Shown: positions 44,973 through 53,780, counted from the first letter of the stretch. The stretch: DNA of 64,000 bases from Phycisphaeraceae bacterium (GCA_019636535.1 JAHBXK010000003.1:62001-126000), one strand, 5' to 3'. Numbers and translations are program-made. The notes: generated by a model not told the origin, from the letters alone.

Positions 44973-46151
44973 TCACTCTTGAACGATGATCGGCGAGTGA
45001 ATTCCCTCACGAACGGAGCGATTCATTCGGATCACCCGCAACTTGGCCGATCGGCTGCGCGGGTTGGACCGAGTCTCATCCTCGCCCGCGACGATCGGAC
45101 GCCCGGCGGCGGTTGCGTGCTCTGCGAGGCCCTGCTCAACCAGACTCGCGAAGCACTGTTTCACCGGTCGATCCTCGAGCGAATGGAACGTGATGATCCC
45201 GATACGAGCGCCGGGAGCAAGCCAACTCCTCCTGACCACGCTTGCATCCGACCTTTCTGCCTGCCCACTCGGCACGCTCAGCGCCGCCGCGGCTCTTTCG
45301 ATCTGTTCCAAGAGTGCCACAAGCGCACCCAGTTCGTCATTCACGGCGATGCGGAGCGCCTGAAACGTCTTCGTCGCCGGGTCGATCCCTCCCGGGCGGC
45401 GCGGCACCACCGAACGCACGATTTCCGCCAATTGTCCGGTGGTGGTAATCGGTTCGCGGGCGCGCTCACGGACAATTTTTGCTGCGATGGCCCGCGCAGC
45501 CGATTCCTCGCCATACTCCCGCAGAATCCCGCTTAAGTCACGCTCACTCAGCCGGTTCACGAGTTCGGAGGCCGATGGTCCCGGAGTGAACGAAAGCCTA
45601 CCCGTTGAGCCAGGTGCGTTCGCCTGTTGCAAGGGGCGGGTGTTCAGCCGCATGTCCAGCGGGCCGTCGGACTGGAACGAGAATCCTCTGGCTGCGTCGG
45701 CGATCTGGTTCGAGCAGAACCCCAGGTCTGCGAGCACGACGTCGGCACACAACCCCAGGCTTCGGAGCCACCCGGGCGCCGCCGCGAACGTCCCATGGAG
45801 TGCCTCAACTCGAACCGGCGGCTGACGACCGGCGACGGCTTGCTCGACCCGTTCTCGCGCGAGCGCCAGATTGCCTGCATCCGCGTCGACCAGCGCAATG
45901 CCCCCCCCCCCAGCCGCCGAGTTCGGTGAAGACTCCGACACCATTCGCTCGGCGATCGCCGAAGCATGACCGCCCAGACCGGCCGTGCAATCAAGCACAA
46001 CCTGACCAGCGAAGCCACTCGCTCGCGCGCCTTGTGGCGTATTCAGACTGTCAGTGTCGACAACAGCCCCGCGATCTTGTACCGCGGCGAGCGAGTCGAG
46101 AACCTCTCGAAGCAGAACGGGAGTGTGCCTGTCGAGCGGACGCGTGTCCAT
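44973..46151 (-). CDS. rsmH: 16S rRNA m4C1402 methyltransferase RsmH (MraW)
   Basis: 392 residues. The enzyme methylates C1402 in 16S rRNA. DRHTPVLLREV, the SAM-binding VLDCTAGLGGHASAI, DLGFCSNQIADAARGFSFQSDGPLDMR, and ARIGIITFHSLEDRPVK are all family motifs. A poly-G run of 11 bases (45901-45911 as C on the plus strand) encodes Gly-Gly-Gly-Gly in a variable loop just before ALVDADAGNLA. The gene follows lysK by 52 bases and begins the division gene row. ATG 46151 is used; TTG 46157 is possible. Confidence 0.93.
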   Translation of the reverse strand: MDTRPLDRHTPVLLREVLDSLAAVQDRGAVVDTDSLNTPQGARASGFAGQVVLDCTAGLGGHASAIAERMVSESSPNSAAGGGGIALVDADAGNLALARERVEQAVAGRQPPVRVEALHGTFAAAPGWLRSLGLCADVVLADLGFCSNQIADAARGFSFQSDGPLDMRLNTRPLQQANAPGSTGRLSFTPGPSASELVNRLSERDLSGILREYGEESAARAIAAKIVRERAREPITTTGQLAEIVRSVVPRRPGGIDPATKTFQALRIAVNDELGALVALLEQIERAAAALSVPSGQAERSDASVVRRSWLAPGARIGIITFHSLEDRPVKQCFASLVEQGLAEHATAAGRPIVAGEDETRSNPRSRSAKLRVIRMNRSVREGIHSPIIVQE

Positions 46152-46203
46152 TCGCAAGGGTATTGAGCGTGCGACTCACCAAGGCAAACTCGACCAGCGT
46201 CAC

Positions 46204-47583
46204 TCAAGAATTGGTATCGCCCGCCGGATCCGCTAGTTCTTGGGCTAGCGAGGGAATCGCCCGCAAAAGCACGTCAATGGCTGGCAGAAACTCTCGATCA
46301 AGGTCGATGCACTCGTGCGGTGTGTGATCAAGCGAACTGTCGCCCGGGCCATAGGCGACGATCGGACACCCGAACGCCGGCGCCACCACGTTCATATCGC
46401 TCGTCCCGGTTTTGAGTTTGATCCGTGCAGCACGATTGAAGACGCGACGGATCGCGCTGGCCAAATGCCGGGCTGCGGCATCCGATCTCGGGCTCTGGCA
46501 TGCGTTCTCGTGACCTTCGAAGGAGAGCATGAGCCTGACTCCCGGCGCATTGAACGGGAGATCTGCGGCGAGCGTGCGCACGCGAGCCTCGAGTTCCCCG
46601 GGAGGCGGACCGCCCGGCGGCAACCGAAACGCCACCACGCACTCGGCCGATTGTCGAAGACCGTCCTCAGAAGATCCCATCGAGCGGAGCGATATCTGGA
46701 GACGGTGAAAGGGTCCGTTCTGACCCACCAAGCGCGAATCATGCCTGTCACCGATCGCACGACAGGCAAGGAAAAACTCGATGGCCAGTTCCGATGCGGT
46801 TGAATCCGGGCCTGCGCTGTGTGCGCAGTCCTTCTCGAAGCTTGCCCGAGCGATCAAGCGCCCCTTGTATCCGAGCGTGACGCCGTCGGCTCCGCTCGGT
46901 TCGCCGATGATGCAGGCGCTCGGCGGGCAATTCGCGAACTGCGCGGCGATGTGCCGGGCGCCTCTGGAGGTCGCGGCTTCCTCTTCGACGGCCCCGACGA
47001 CGGTGATCCGACACCCGGCGGGAAGCGAGGACGGATCGGTCGCCAATCTCGCAGCAGCGCACGCGAAGGCGGCCAGCGGTCCCTTGGCATCAACGGTTCC
47101 GCGCCCGAAGAGCGTGCGATGCTCAAGGCGGGGCGAGATCTCGCCCGCCACCGTGTCGATGTGGCCGAGCAGCAGGATGTGCACAGGATGCTCAGGTTCG
47201 CCTGGCGTACAAAAGGTGCCAACGGCGTTGCCGACTTCGTCTACCCGGCTCTCCAAACCGTGCTCGGCAAGCCAAGACACGAGCAGGTTCGATGCCGCCG
47301 ACTCGTGCATGCTCGGGCTCGGCGTCGCGACCAACCGAGTGAGCAGTTCGATGGCTCGCTGCGCTGGCGCAGCGTCCGGATCGTCGCAACCTGCGGCAGC
47401 GTGCCCGGCGTCGATGATCCGCTGGATCTGTTCAGGCGAGAGCGCGGGGGCGGGCGGTTGCCCTTCGGTCGGGCTCTTTAACGCTCGAACAATCGGCAGT
47501 GCCGAATGCGGGTGAGGATGAACGGTACGGCCTGGATCCGATACCTGCCCGCCGGGCGTGATCTTGCGTGCCTTCATGTGCAT
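46204..47583 (-). CDS. lysK: LysW-lysine/ornithine hydrolase (M20 family)
   Basis: 459 residues. M20 dizinc hydrolase signatures are LLLGHIDTVAGE, GRGTVDAKGPLAAF and GAVEEEAATSRGAR, and KLKTGTSDMNVVAPAFGCPIVAYGPGD is close to the LysK subgroup. LysK releases lysine (or ornithine) from the LysW carrier. It is the last gene of the lysW-X-Y-Z-K order. It has about 60 extra N-terminal residues, Pro- and His-rich, before the domain. Start ATG 47583 or ATG 47577 (AGGG six bases before). lysZ ends eight bases upstream. Confidence 0.87.
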   Translation of the reverse strand: MHMKARKITPGGQVSDPGRTVHPHPHSALPIVRALKSPTEGQPPAPALSPEQIQRIIDAGHAAAGCDDPDAAPAQRAIELLTRLVATPSPSMHESAASNLLVSWLAEHGLESRVDEVGNAVGTFCTPGEPEHPVHILLLGHIDTVAGEISPRLEHRTLFGRGTVDAKGPLAAFACAAARLATDPSSLPAGCRITVVGAVEEEAATSRGARHIAAQFANCPPSACIIGEPSGADGVTLGYKGRLIARASFEKDCAHSAGPDSTASELAIEFFLACRAIGDRHDSRLVGQNGPFHRLQISLRSMGSSEDGLRQSAECVVAFRLPPGGPPPGELEARVRTLAADLPFNAPGVRLMLSFEGHENACQSPRSDAAARHLASAIRRVFNRAARIKLKTGTSDMNVVAPAFGCPIVAYGPGDSSLDHTPHECIDLDREFLPAIDVLLRAIPSLAQELADPAGDTNS

Positions 47584-47591
47584 CCCTGTGT

Positions 47592-48470
47592 CTAGTCGAT
47601 CACCGTGCCCCGGCCGGCGAGCGCAAGGGAGACGGGTGTCGATACGCGAGCATCGGCGATGGTGATGCGGGCAACGCCGCCCGCGAGCGCTTCCTCAGCG
47701 CCGAGGATCTTCTTCTTCATGCGTCCCTGAGCAATCGCCGCGGCAGAGGCCAACTCAGCCCGGGATACAAGTGGAATCAACGACGATTCGTCGGGGAATG
47801 CCCTGAGCAACCCCGGCACATTCGACAGGAGCAAGAGGTGATCGGATCCGAGAGCGACGGCGGTCATCGCCGCCGCTCGATCGGCGTCAACGTTGATCGG
47901 CTCGTGGTCTGGAGCAGCGCTGATGGCCGGCGGAGAGAGCACCGGCGTCAGCTCGGAGTTGAGAAGCGTGCGCAGCAGACCGGTGTTCACGCTCTCAACA
48001 GTGCCCGTGAAGTCGTCGCGAATGACGACGGTGCGTCCGTTCACAACGGCCCGCACGGCGCTCTTACGCTGCCCCTCCCAAGTTCGACCGTCCATGCCCG
48101 ACAAGCCAACGGCGTTCACCCCATGGCGCTGGAGGCGTTCGACAATCTGCTGGTTGAGCACTCCGCGGCAAGCCATCTGGAAAATTTCCAGCGTCCGTCG
48201 ATCGGTGCGGCGGCTCGTGTGGCCGCTCGGACTGGTAATGAACCGCGGCGGGTGTCCGAGCGCGTCCGAGAGAACGTTCGTCTGATGCGAACCCCCGTGC
48301 ACGATGACCAACGGCGTGCCGGCGAGGATCACGTTCGCGGCATCTGCGCAGAAAGCGTCGAGATCGATCCCCTCGGCACCACCAACCTTGACTACGGTCA
48401 GTGAAGAGAGATCTGCCGAAGGCGCGAGTACCGATGCTGACGCCGTGATGTTGAGTGTTGCGGTGTTCAT
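47592..48470 (-). CDS. lysZ: LysW-aminoadipate kinase (acetylglutamate-kinase family)
   Basis: 292 residues of the amino acid kinase fold. VVKVGGAEGIDLDA, VIVHGGSHQTNVLSDALG and NVDADRAAAMTAVALGSDHLLLLSNVPGLL are clear. It would phosphorylate the carboxylate of LysW-bound aminoadipate or glutamate. On its own it could be read as ArgB; the neighbours lysW, lysX, lysY and lysK decide for LysZ. Start: ATG 48470 (GTG 48488 possible). Confidence 0.87.
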   Translation of the reverse strand: MNTATLNITASASVLAPSADLSSLTVVKVGGAEGIDLDAFCADAANVILAGTPLVIVHGGSHQTNVLSDALGHPPRFITSPSGHTSRRTDRRTLEIFQMACRGVLNQQIVERLQRHGVNAVGLSGMDGRTWEGQRKSAVRAVVNGRTVVIRDDFTGTVESVNTGLLRTLLNSELTPVLSPPAISAAPDHEPINVDADRAAAMTAVALGSDHLLLLSNVPGLLRAFPDESSLIPLVSRAELASAAAIAQGRMKKKILGAEEALAGGVARITIADARVSTPVSLALAGRGTVID

Positions 48471-48537
48471 GGACTGGTTGATCAGCACGGTGATGACTCG
48501 GTCAACGGTGACAATGCCGCGATGGACCGCGAGGCAA

Positions 48538-49629
48538 TCAGACGGGATGCAGGCCGGGGAACGTCAGGCCGGTTGTCTCCTCGAAGCCGCACATGAGGTT
48601 CATGCACTGGACGGCCGAACCCGCTGCGCCCTTCATTAGGTTGTCGATAGCACTGAGCACAACGATTCGACCGGTGCTCTGGTCGACCTCGAAACCGATG
48701 TCGCAGAAGTTTGAACCGGCGAGGATCTTCGGCTCAGGATGGCGGTGGAGACCGGACAACTCCTTGACCAGTCGCATAAAGGGCTCATCGCGGTACGCCT
48801 CGCGATAGAGCCTCCACAAGTCTCGCTCGGCCATGTTCTGAGTCGGGAAGACGTGAGCGGTGCAGAGCACGCCACGCACGAGTTCGACCGAGGTGATCGA
48901 GAGATGCAGGTCGAACCTGCCGTAAGACCGCATGAGTTCCTGCTCGACCTCGGCGAAGTGGCGATGTCCCGTCGGAGCGAAACTACGAACGGCCCCGCTG
49001 CGCTCAGGATGATGGCTGCCCGGTGAATGGGCGTTGCCCGCTTCAGAAGAGCCAACCTTCAGATCGCACACGGCCTGGCGGATCAGACCCGCGCGGGCCA
49101 GCGGGAGAAGCGCGAGGTTCATCGCGGTGGCGTTGCAGCCGACGCCGCTGGCCAGTCGTGCGCCGCGCAGGTTCTGGCGTTGCAGTTCCGGCAGCCCGTA
49201 TTGGAAACGATCGAGCCAAGCCGGAGCGGGGTGCTGCCCGCCGTACCACTCGGCGTAGGACTGCGCTGATCGCAAGCGAAAGTCAGCAGAGAGATCGATC
49301 ACTCGCTGCCCGAGATTCGCGTAGTGCTCGATCTGCTTGCTCGCTTCACCGTGCGGCAGGCAGAGAAAGAGCACGTCGCACGGGACCAATTCGGATGGGT
49401 GTGTGAACTGGAGCCTCGTTCGACCTCGCAGATTCGGGTGCACCGAGTGGACGAACACACCCGGTTGAGATCGGGAAGTGGCCTGAACAACCTCCGCGTT
49501 CGGGTGATCGACGAGCAGACGCAGCAGTTCACCACCGGTGTATCCGGAGGCGCCGACGATGGAAACTCGGACGCAGCCGCTCGACTTTGTGGCCGCCTCG
49601 ACAATTGGATTGGGGACGGTTGTGGTCAT
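48538..49629 (-). CDS. lysY: LysW-aminoadipyl/glutamyl phosphate reductase (ArgC family)
   Basis: 363 residues. The Rossmann N-terminus (VSIVGASGYTGGELLRLL), the catalytic cysteine in ASGVGCNATAM and FAPTGHRHFAEVEQEL are ArgC/LysY features. It reduces the acyl phosphate made by LysZ to the semialdehyde, with NADPH. HRHFAEVEQEL is similar to LysY rather than to most ArgC enzymes, but context carries more weight. ATG 49629 is chosen; a TTG at 49662 overlaps the lysX stop. Confidence 0.88.
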   Translation of the reverse strand: MTTTVPNPIVEAATKSSGCVRVSIVGASGYTGGELLRLLVDHPNAEVVQATSRSQPGVFVHSVHPNLRGRTRLQFTHPSELVPCDVLFLCLPHGEASKQIEHYANLGQRVIDLSADFRLRSAQSYAEWYGGQHPAPAWLDRFQYGLPELQRQNLRGARLASGVGCNATAMNLALLPLARAGLIRQAVCDLKVGSSEAGNAHSPGSHHPERSGAVRSFAPTGHRHFAEVEQELMRSYGRFDLHLSITSVELVRGVLCTAHVFPTQNMAERDLWRLYREAYRDEPFMRLVKELSGLHRHPEPKILAGSNFCDIGFEVDQSTGRIVVLSAIDNLMKGAAGSAVQCMNLMCGFEETTGLTFPGLHPV

Positions 49630-49658
49630 GTTCTTGTCGGTTCTGAGAAACAAACGAG

Positions 49659-50753
49659 TCAAGAGAGCGATGCGATGGGGGAAGGCCGCGAGAACGGTCG
49701 CATCGAGCGCGGCTCGATGCCCGTGGTCATGACCTCGGAATGAGCAGAATTGGCTTCAACTGCGACCGCGCTCGGAGCAGCAGACGTTCGCGAGCGCCAG
49801 CGGTTGTGAGCCTCTGCGGTGGAGATGGCGTGGTCGATGATCCGCGCGGGGATGTCGACGCCGGTGGTCGCGATGGAGTTGCGGAACTCCATCGTGTGGT
49901 TGATCTCGCCGACCAGCAGCCCCCGGCGAGGGCACTCGAGCAAGTCGATCGCCAGCACCGGCGCTGGCACGAACAACCCGCCGTCGCACCCTTCACCCGT
50001 TGCGCTCTCCGCGATTGCCGACACGGCGCGGCCGCAGATCTGAGCCAACTCTTGCGAAATGGCCAGATTGGCCGCCTTACCGCCGCGGGCGGTGTTGGTA
50101 ATCCAATGGGGGCTCCGCCGTGTGATCGCCGCGAGGGGCCGCTCACCGATCATGAACACTCGGATGTCGCGCCCGGGCTTCTCGATGTGCTCCTGCACAT
50201 AGAACACGCCGTGCTGAAACCCTCCGAGCGTTGACTTGTGTTCGATCACGGCCTCGGCGGCATCTCGATCGTTGAGCCGGGCGATCAGCCGGCCCCATGA
50301 ACCGATGGTGGGCTTGAGTACGGCCGGATACCCGATCGTCTCCACCGCTTCCAAGGCCGACTCCGGCTCGAGCGCTATGCGGACCGCCGGCGTGGGTACG
50401 CCGCGATGCGCGAGTAGCAACGACGTGAGCAACTTGTCACCACAGGTTTCGATGACACGGCGGGGGTTGATGACCGGAATACCGCACGTCTCGAAGATCG
50501 CGGTGATCGTCACGGCCTGCGTCTGGCTGATGCAACGTTCGATCGCGACGTCGAAGCGCTGCCACGGAGTGAAGTCGTGGATGTCAAAGACATGGGATCG
50601 CACATCGATGATCTCGTGATCAACGCCGCGTTGCTGAAGTTCGTCGATCAGCAATCGCTCTTCGACGCGGATTCGGGAGGTGAGGAGGGCGACTTTCACG
50701 GGTGTGTCCGGGTGTTGGCTTGGTTGAGGTTCGGGCGCGTGTCGCTCGCTCAC
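49659..50753 (-). CDS. lysX: LysW ligase LysX (ATP-grasp)
   Basis: About 364 residues. An ATP-grasp enzyme (RimK-like) that joins the amino group of aminoadipate or glutamate to the C-terminal Glu of LysW. Visible are [15 protein letters not shown] near the start, the ATP-binding [15 protein letters not shown] and [20 protein letters not shown], and [20 protein letters not shown], the LysX-type end of the active site. A 50-residue polar tail is extra. The GTG at 50753 overlaps the lysW stop (GTGA), suggesting coupled translation; a GTG at 50699 is closer to the usual LysX N-terminus. Confidence 0.88.
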   Translation of the reverse strand: MSERHAPEPQPSQHPDTPVKVALLTSRIRVEERLLIDELQQRGVDHEIIDVRSHVFDIHDFTPWQRFDVAIERCISQTQAVTITAIFETCGIPVINPRRVIETCGDKLLTSLLLAHRGVPTPAVRIALEPESALEAVETIGYPAVLKPTIGSWGRLIARLNDRDAAEAVIEHKSTLGGFQHGVFYVQEHIEKPGRDIRVFMIGERPLAAITRRSPHWITNTARGGKAANLAISQELAQICGRAVSAIAESATGEGCDGGLFVPAPVLAIDLLECPRRGLLVGEINHTMEFRNSIATTGVDIPARIIDHAISTAEAHNRWRSRTSAAPSAVAVEANSAHSEVMTTGIEPRSMRPFSRPSPIASLS

Positions 50754-50965
50754 TCGCCCCAGTCTTCTTCCACCTGCGGGGCGACTTCCACGCGCAGCGG
50801 ATCGGTTGAGACCACTTCGAGCTCCACCGCGCACTCGCCGCACCGAACAACCTCGCCGAGAAGCGGCGGTCGGACGAGCGTGATCGCCGCAGCGCACTCG
50901 GGACAATCGAGGGCGTGTCGGGTGGCATCGGCGGAGGTCGGCTGTTCAAGCGAGGTCGTGTTCAT
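50750..50965 (-). CDS. lysW: Amino-group carrier protein LysW
   Basis: 71 residues. LysW carries the growing intermediate on its C-terminal glutamate. Two CxxC pairs (CPEC and CGEC) form the zinc site, and the chain ends EDWGE, the diagnostic LysW tail with the acceptor Glu last. Start ATG 50965 is eight bases from AGGAG; ATG 50971 is too close to it. The stop overlaps lysX. The gap of only about 36 bases between the upstream terminator and the ribosome site leaves no room for a separate promoter. Confidence 0.93.
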   Translation of the reverse strand: MNTTSLEQPTSADATRHALDCPECAAAITLVRPPLLGEVVRCGECAVELEVVSTDPLRVEVAPQVEEDWGE

Positions 50966-51013
50966 GCTCATGGCTCCTGGGTTGGGTTCCTGTTGTCTCA
51001 GACTGCGAACGAG

Positions 51014-51052
51014 AAAAACCACAAGGCCCGCCGGGTGTTCCCGACGGGCCTT
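51014..51052 (-). terminator. Intrinsic terminator in the lys leader (attenuator candidate)
   Basis: On the minus strand AAGGCCCGTCGGG pairs with CCCGGCGGGCCTT (13 bp, one T-G, loop AACA; 51052-51040 with 51035-51023), followed by GTGG and TTTTT (51018-51014). It stands about 45 bases before the lysW start, after the leader frame. A second hairpin (GGTCCG with CGGACC) lies just upstream, near 51070-51090. Confidence 0.8.
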
Positions 51053-51118
51053 GGTGCTGTTTGGGTCTGAGGTCCGAAACTTCCGGACCCCCATGTTGCG
51101 GAGGGTGGGAAGGGCGGG

Positions 51119-51283
51119 TCAGCCGAGCCAGCGAGGCAGCGTCGGGGCCTGGGGGCCTTTCGCTTTGCTGAGTTTTTTGCTCGCCGCGGCGATAGATGAT
51201 GCACCGACAAAGTACTCGCGCAAACCGCCGCAGCCGGTCAGGCTGTGGGTCGATGCGGAGGTGATGAACGTTGACAAGGTCAT
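51119..51283 (-). CDS. Possible lysine-rich leader peptide before lysW
   Basis: A 54-codon frame begins ATG 51283 and ends TGA 51121-51119. Its third positions are mostly G or C, as in real genes here. Codons 36, 37, 40 and 42 are lysine, all AAA, in the segment SKKLSKAKG. A 7-base sequence in the codons just after (CCCGACG, 51146-51140) can pair with the first arm of the downstream terminator. No good Shine-Dalgarno precedes ATG 51283; TTG 51277 has AGGA before it. It may instead be a small conserved protein that I do not recognise. Confidence 0.45.
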   Translation of the reverse strand: MTLSTFITSASTHSLTGCGGLREYFVGASSIAAASKKLSKAKGPQAPTLPRWLG

Positions 51284-51322
51284 CCTGAGGTGCATTCATC
51301 GGCCAGCACGGCCGAGTGGTGA

Positions 51323-51350
51323 AGAATACTCGCAGATCAACCGGTGTCAA
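51323..51350 (-). promoter_or_regulatory. Sigma70-type promoter of the lysW operon leader
   Basis: TTGACA (51345-51350 on the minus strand) and TATTCT (51323-51328) are 16 bases apart, close to consensus. The expected transcript starts near 51315, giving a leader of about 345 bases before lysW. Confidence 0.75.
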
Positions 51351-51522
51351 GTGGCACGCCAATGACATAAGCACCTGAGGCACCTCGGTCAGACCGAACA
51401 CGCAGCAACCACTTCGGGCTATGGAACCGCCGAAAAGCACCGGACTGGGCATGAAGTCTCCCTGCCGAAGCCTGTCCGAACCAGCTTGGTCTTTCCCTGC
51501 TCGTTGGCCTGCGGTTTCGAGG

Positions 51523-52791
51523 CTAACGATCCACACTGACCCACTTCGTCGTGACCGTAACACGCACTCCCCCGATCCGGTGCCCCAACAAGAAGGTCCG
51601 CCGAGCGGTGTCCGCATCCCGGATCGCCCGCACCGCTGGGGCCAATGCCCGCGCTGTCAGTTTGTCTGCCCCCTTCGCGGCCCGGTCCTCCTCGGCACCC
51701 CCGAGTTCTTCTCGCATTGCTTTCGAGCCCACCCGCCCTTCCTTCACAGAGTTTGTGCCGACAGAGAGTCGCAACACCTCTCGTCTCAGCACCGCCCCGA
51801 TCACCATCGCCGACTCCCGCCGCAGGTCTTCCCGTGACCAGCGAATCTGGCTTCCGCCGGGTTGATCCGCACAACGTCGCTCCGCCCGCGAGCAGACCAC
51901 GTCGACCCGATCGTCAACCAACTCGCCCGCAGCGCGAAGCAAGACTGCGGAACGGATCGCTGCGGCCGCAACGCCGGGGCGCAGCGACTTGAGCACCGGC
52001 GTGACATGCATCCGGATCGCCGCTCGCAACCGCGCTGGATCCATGTTCGTCGCGTCCTCGCGCCACTTCCAACCAAACTCGGTGCACAACCGTCGCAACG
52101 CTGCGCCATCCGCCGCACCGCTGCCGCCCCCGATCGCTCCCGCGAGCAGTGGTCTGATCACGCTCAGATCGCCGATCGGCCGCACCGTCGGGATACCCGA
52201 CAACCCGCGCAAACCCGCGCCGCGCATCAGACGCATCAGCACGGTCTCCAGCTGATCGTCGGCGTGATGGGCGGTTGCGATGAAGCGCACACCACGAAAC
52301 CGAGCCGCGCGTGCCAGCGCCGCATATCGCAACCGACGTGCCCGAGCCTCCAAGTTGCGAGAATCGCGGCTCACCGAACGCACGTTCTCCGGCCCGCGAT
52401 CGGTCTCCCGAACCCGAATCCGACCGACAGTCAGTTCAACTCCCAGCCGCCCACACAACTCCGCGCACGCCAAAGCATCCGCGTCAGCTTCCGCCGCTGA
52501 TCGAAGGTCATGCACAACATGCACAGCGAGGAACTTGGATGCCCCTGCCCCGAGCACCAACGCGATCAAGAGTCCCGACGAATCCGCCCCTCCGGAGAGC
52601 GCCACCACCGTCGGCTGGCCCGGCCCGGCACGCCTCTGGCCGGGGGGTGTCGTTTGCCTCCGCCACGCGAGTGTTGCGGCCCGAACCAACGCGCGCGACT
52701 CGGGACCGAGTGTTCGCAAGACCACCTGACGCGTTCGAGCAGTGAACGGCGTCCCGAGGCGGCCCGTCGACATGGACGTTCTACGGGTCAT
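51523..52791 (-). CDS. tilS: tRNA(Ile)-lysidine synthase
   Basis: About 422 residues. TilS attaches lysine to C34 of tRNA-Ile(CAU). The PP-loop is VVALSGGADSSGLLIAL, and AVHVVHDLR, RNLEARARRLRYAAL and TAHHADDQLETVLMRLMRGAGLRGL are strong family motifs. The C-terminal half is degenerate in sequence but full length for the compact type. Two starts, ATG 52791 and ATG 52773, are possible. Its stop is 170 bases before the lys promoter, so it is probably a separate transcript. Confidence 0.92.
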   Translation of the reverse strand: MTRRTSMSTGRLGTPFTARTRQVVLRTLGPESRALVRAATLAWRRQTTPPGQRRAGPGQPTVVALSGGADSSGLLIALVLGAGASKFLAVHVVHDLRSAAEADADALACAELCGRLGVELTVGRIRVRETDRGPENVRSVSRDSRNLEARARRLRYAALARAARFRGVRFIATAHHADDQLETVLMRLMRGAGLRGLSGIPTVRPIGDLSVIRPLLAGAIGGGSGAADGAALRRLCTEFGWKWREDATNMDPARLRAAIRMHVTPVLKSLRPGVAAAAIRSAVLLRAAGELVDDRVDVVCSRAERRCADQPGGSQIRWSREDLRRESAMVIGAVLRREVLRLSVGTNSVKEGRVGSKAMREELGGAEEDRAAKGADKLTARALAPAVRAIRDADTARRTFLLGHRIGGVRVTVTTKWVSVDR

Positions 52792-52910
52792 CACCCCAAT
52801 CCAAGGCTGCCGATACACTCCGCGTCGGAACAAGCAAGAGGCTGCTTGCCCCTTTCCCCTCCGACTCGCACACACGCTCTGCTCCCCCCTCACCCCTGCA
52901 CGGAGCCGCC

Positions 52911-53780
52911 ATGGATGGCGAAGGAACCAATCTGACGATTCACTTGACACTCCTCAAGGCGGCGGGCGTTGACCCGGTTGTGGGAATCCAAGGCGATGAC
53001 GGGCTGCCTCTGTGGCTGCCGTTCGCCATGCTCGCCGCGGGAGCAGTGATCGTGCTCTACGTAGCGACGAGCCTGCGTCGGTCGGTCCGTCACACTCCGA
53101 CCGGTCGGATCGATCCGCTCGCACCACTCACGAACATCCGGATGGCGTTCCAGGCGTGGAGACGCCGCTCATCTCCAAACCGGCATGGCTCCGCCATCCC
53201 TTCCCACGAGTCGGATGTGCAGTGGGTATCGCACCCAGTGATTCACCCCCCCCATCCCCCCCATTCCCCAAACCCCGTTCATGGCCCGGCGTCGCTCTCA
53301 CCCGCCAATGCCGCACGAACCCTTGCGGAACTTCAGCGGCTCCATCGCGATCTGATCGAACTGGCCCAGCGGCAAGCTGTCGAGGCGGACATCCGCGCTG
53401 CGAGACTCGAAGAACTGATCGCCAAGGCCGATGAACGGCTCGATCGGCTGAACCGCGCAGTACGAATTCCCCAACCCTCAGCACCGCGTACTTCGCCCGC
53501 GTCCACGATGCCCGACGCGCCGAAGGAAGCACAGCCTGAGATCCGAGTGTTGGCAATCTCACCGGCGTCAAACTCGCTCGTGACCGCCGGAACACAGAGC
53601 CGGGCCGCCACGACAGATTCCCCTCTTCCCTCGGCACCGGAACGAGCAAGACCCGCTCCCGATGCGCTGCAACGCGAAGTCTGCCGCTTGGCCGACGAAG
53701 GAATGACCCCCATCGACATCGCCAAGCGCCTCGGCCAACACACCGGAAAGGTGGAATTGATCCTCGCCTTGCGGCGTTAA
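52911..53780 (+). CDS. Membrane protein with coiled coil and C-terminal HTH-like motif
   Basis: 289 residues: one transmembrane helix (LPLWLPFAMLAAGAVIVLYVA, about 39-58, seen in part), a basic stretch, a Pro/Ser/His-rich linker, a coiled coil (about 140-185, LIELAQRQAVEADIRAARLEELI in part), another linker, and a C-terminus with CRLADEGMTPIDIAKRLG followed by KVELILALRR. That ending resembles the DUF6115/DUF2802-type helix-turn-helix seen in proteins near motility genes. It is divergent from tilS and convergent with the agmatinase gene, with no base between the stops. Function unknown. Confidence 0.65.
   Translation: MDGEGTNLTIHLTLLKAAGVDPVVGIQGDDGLPLWLPFAMLAAGAVIVLYVATSLRRSVRHTPTGRIDPLAPLTNIRMAFQAWRRRSSPNRHGSAIPSHESDVQWVSHPVIHPPHPPHSPNPVHGPASLSPANAARTLAELQRLHRDLIELAQRQAVEADIRAARLEELIAKADERLDRLNRAVRIPQPSAPRTSPASTMPDAPKEAQPEIRVLAISPASNSLVTAGTQSRAATTDSPLPSAPERARPAPDALQREVCRLADEGMTPIDIAKRLGQHTGKVELILALRR

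Noticed and set aside
50966-51420. L-box lysine riboswitch in the lysW leader
   Set aside because: I could not find the conserved L-box core or the five-helix junction; the leader fits the peptide-attenuation layout better.
51862-52500. 212-codon plus-strand frame over tilS
   Set aside because: It is antisense to clear tilS motifs and has no family resemblance; long antisense frames are common at this GC content.
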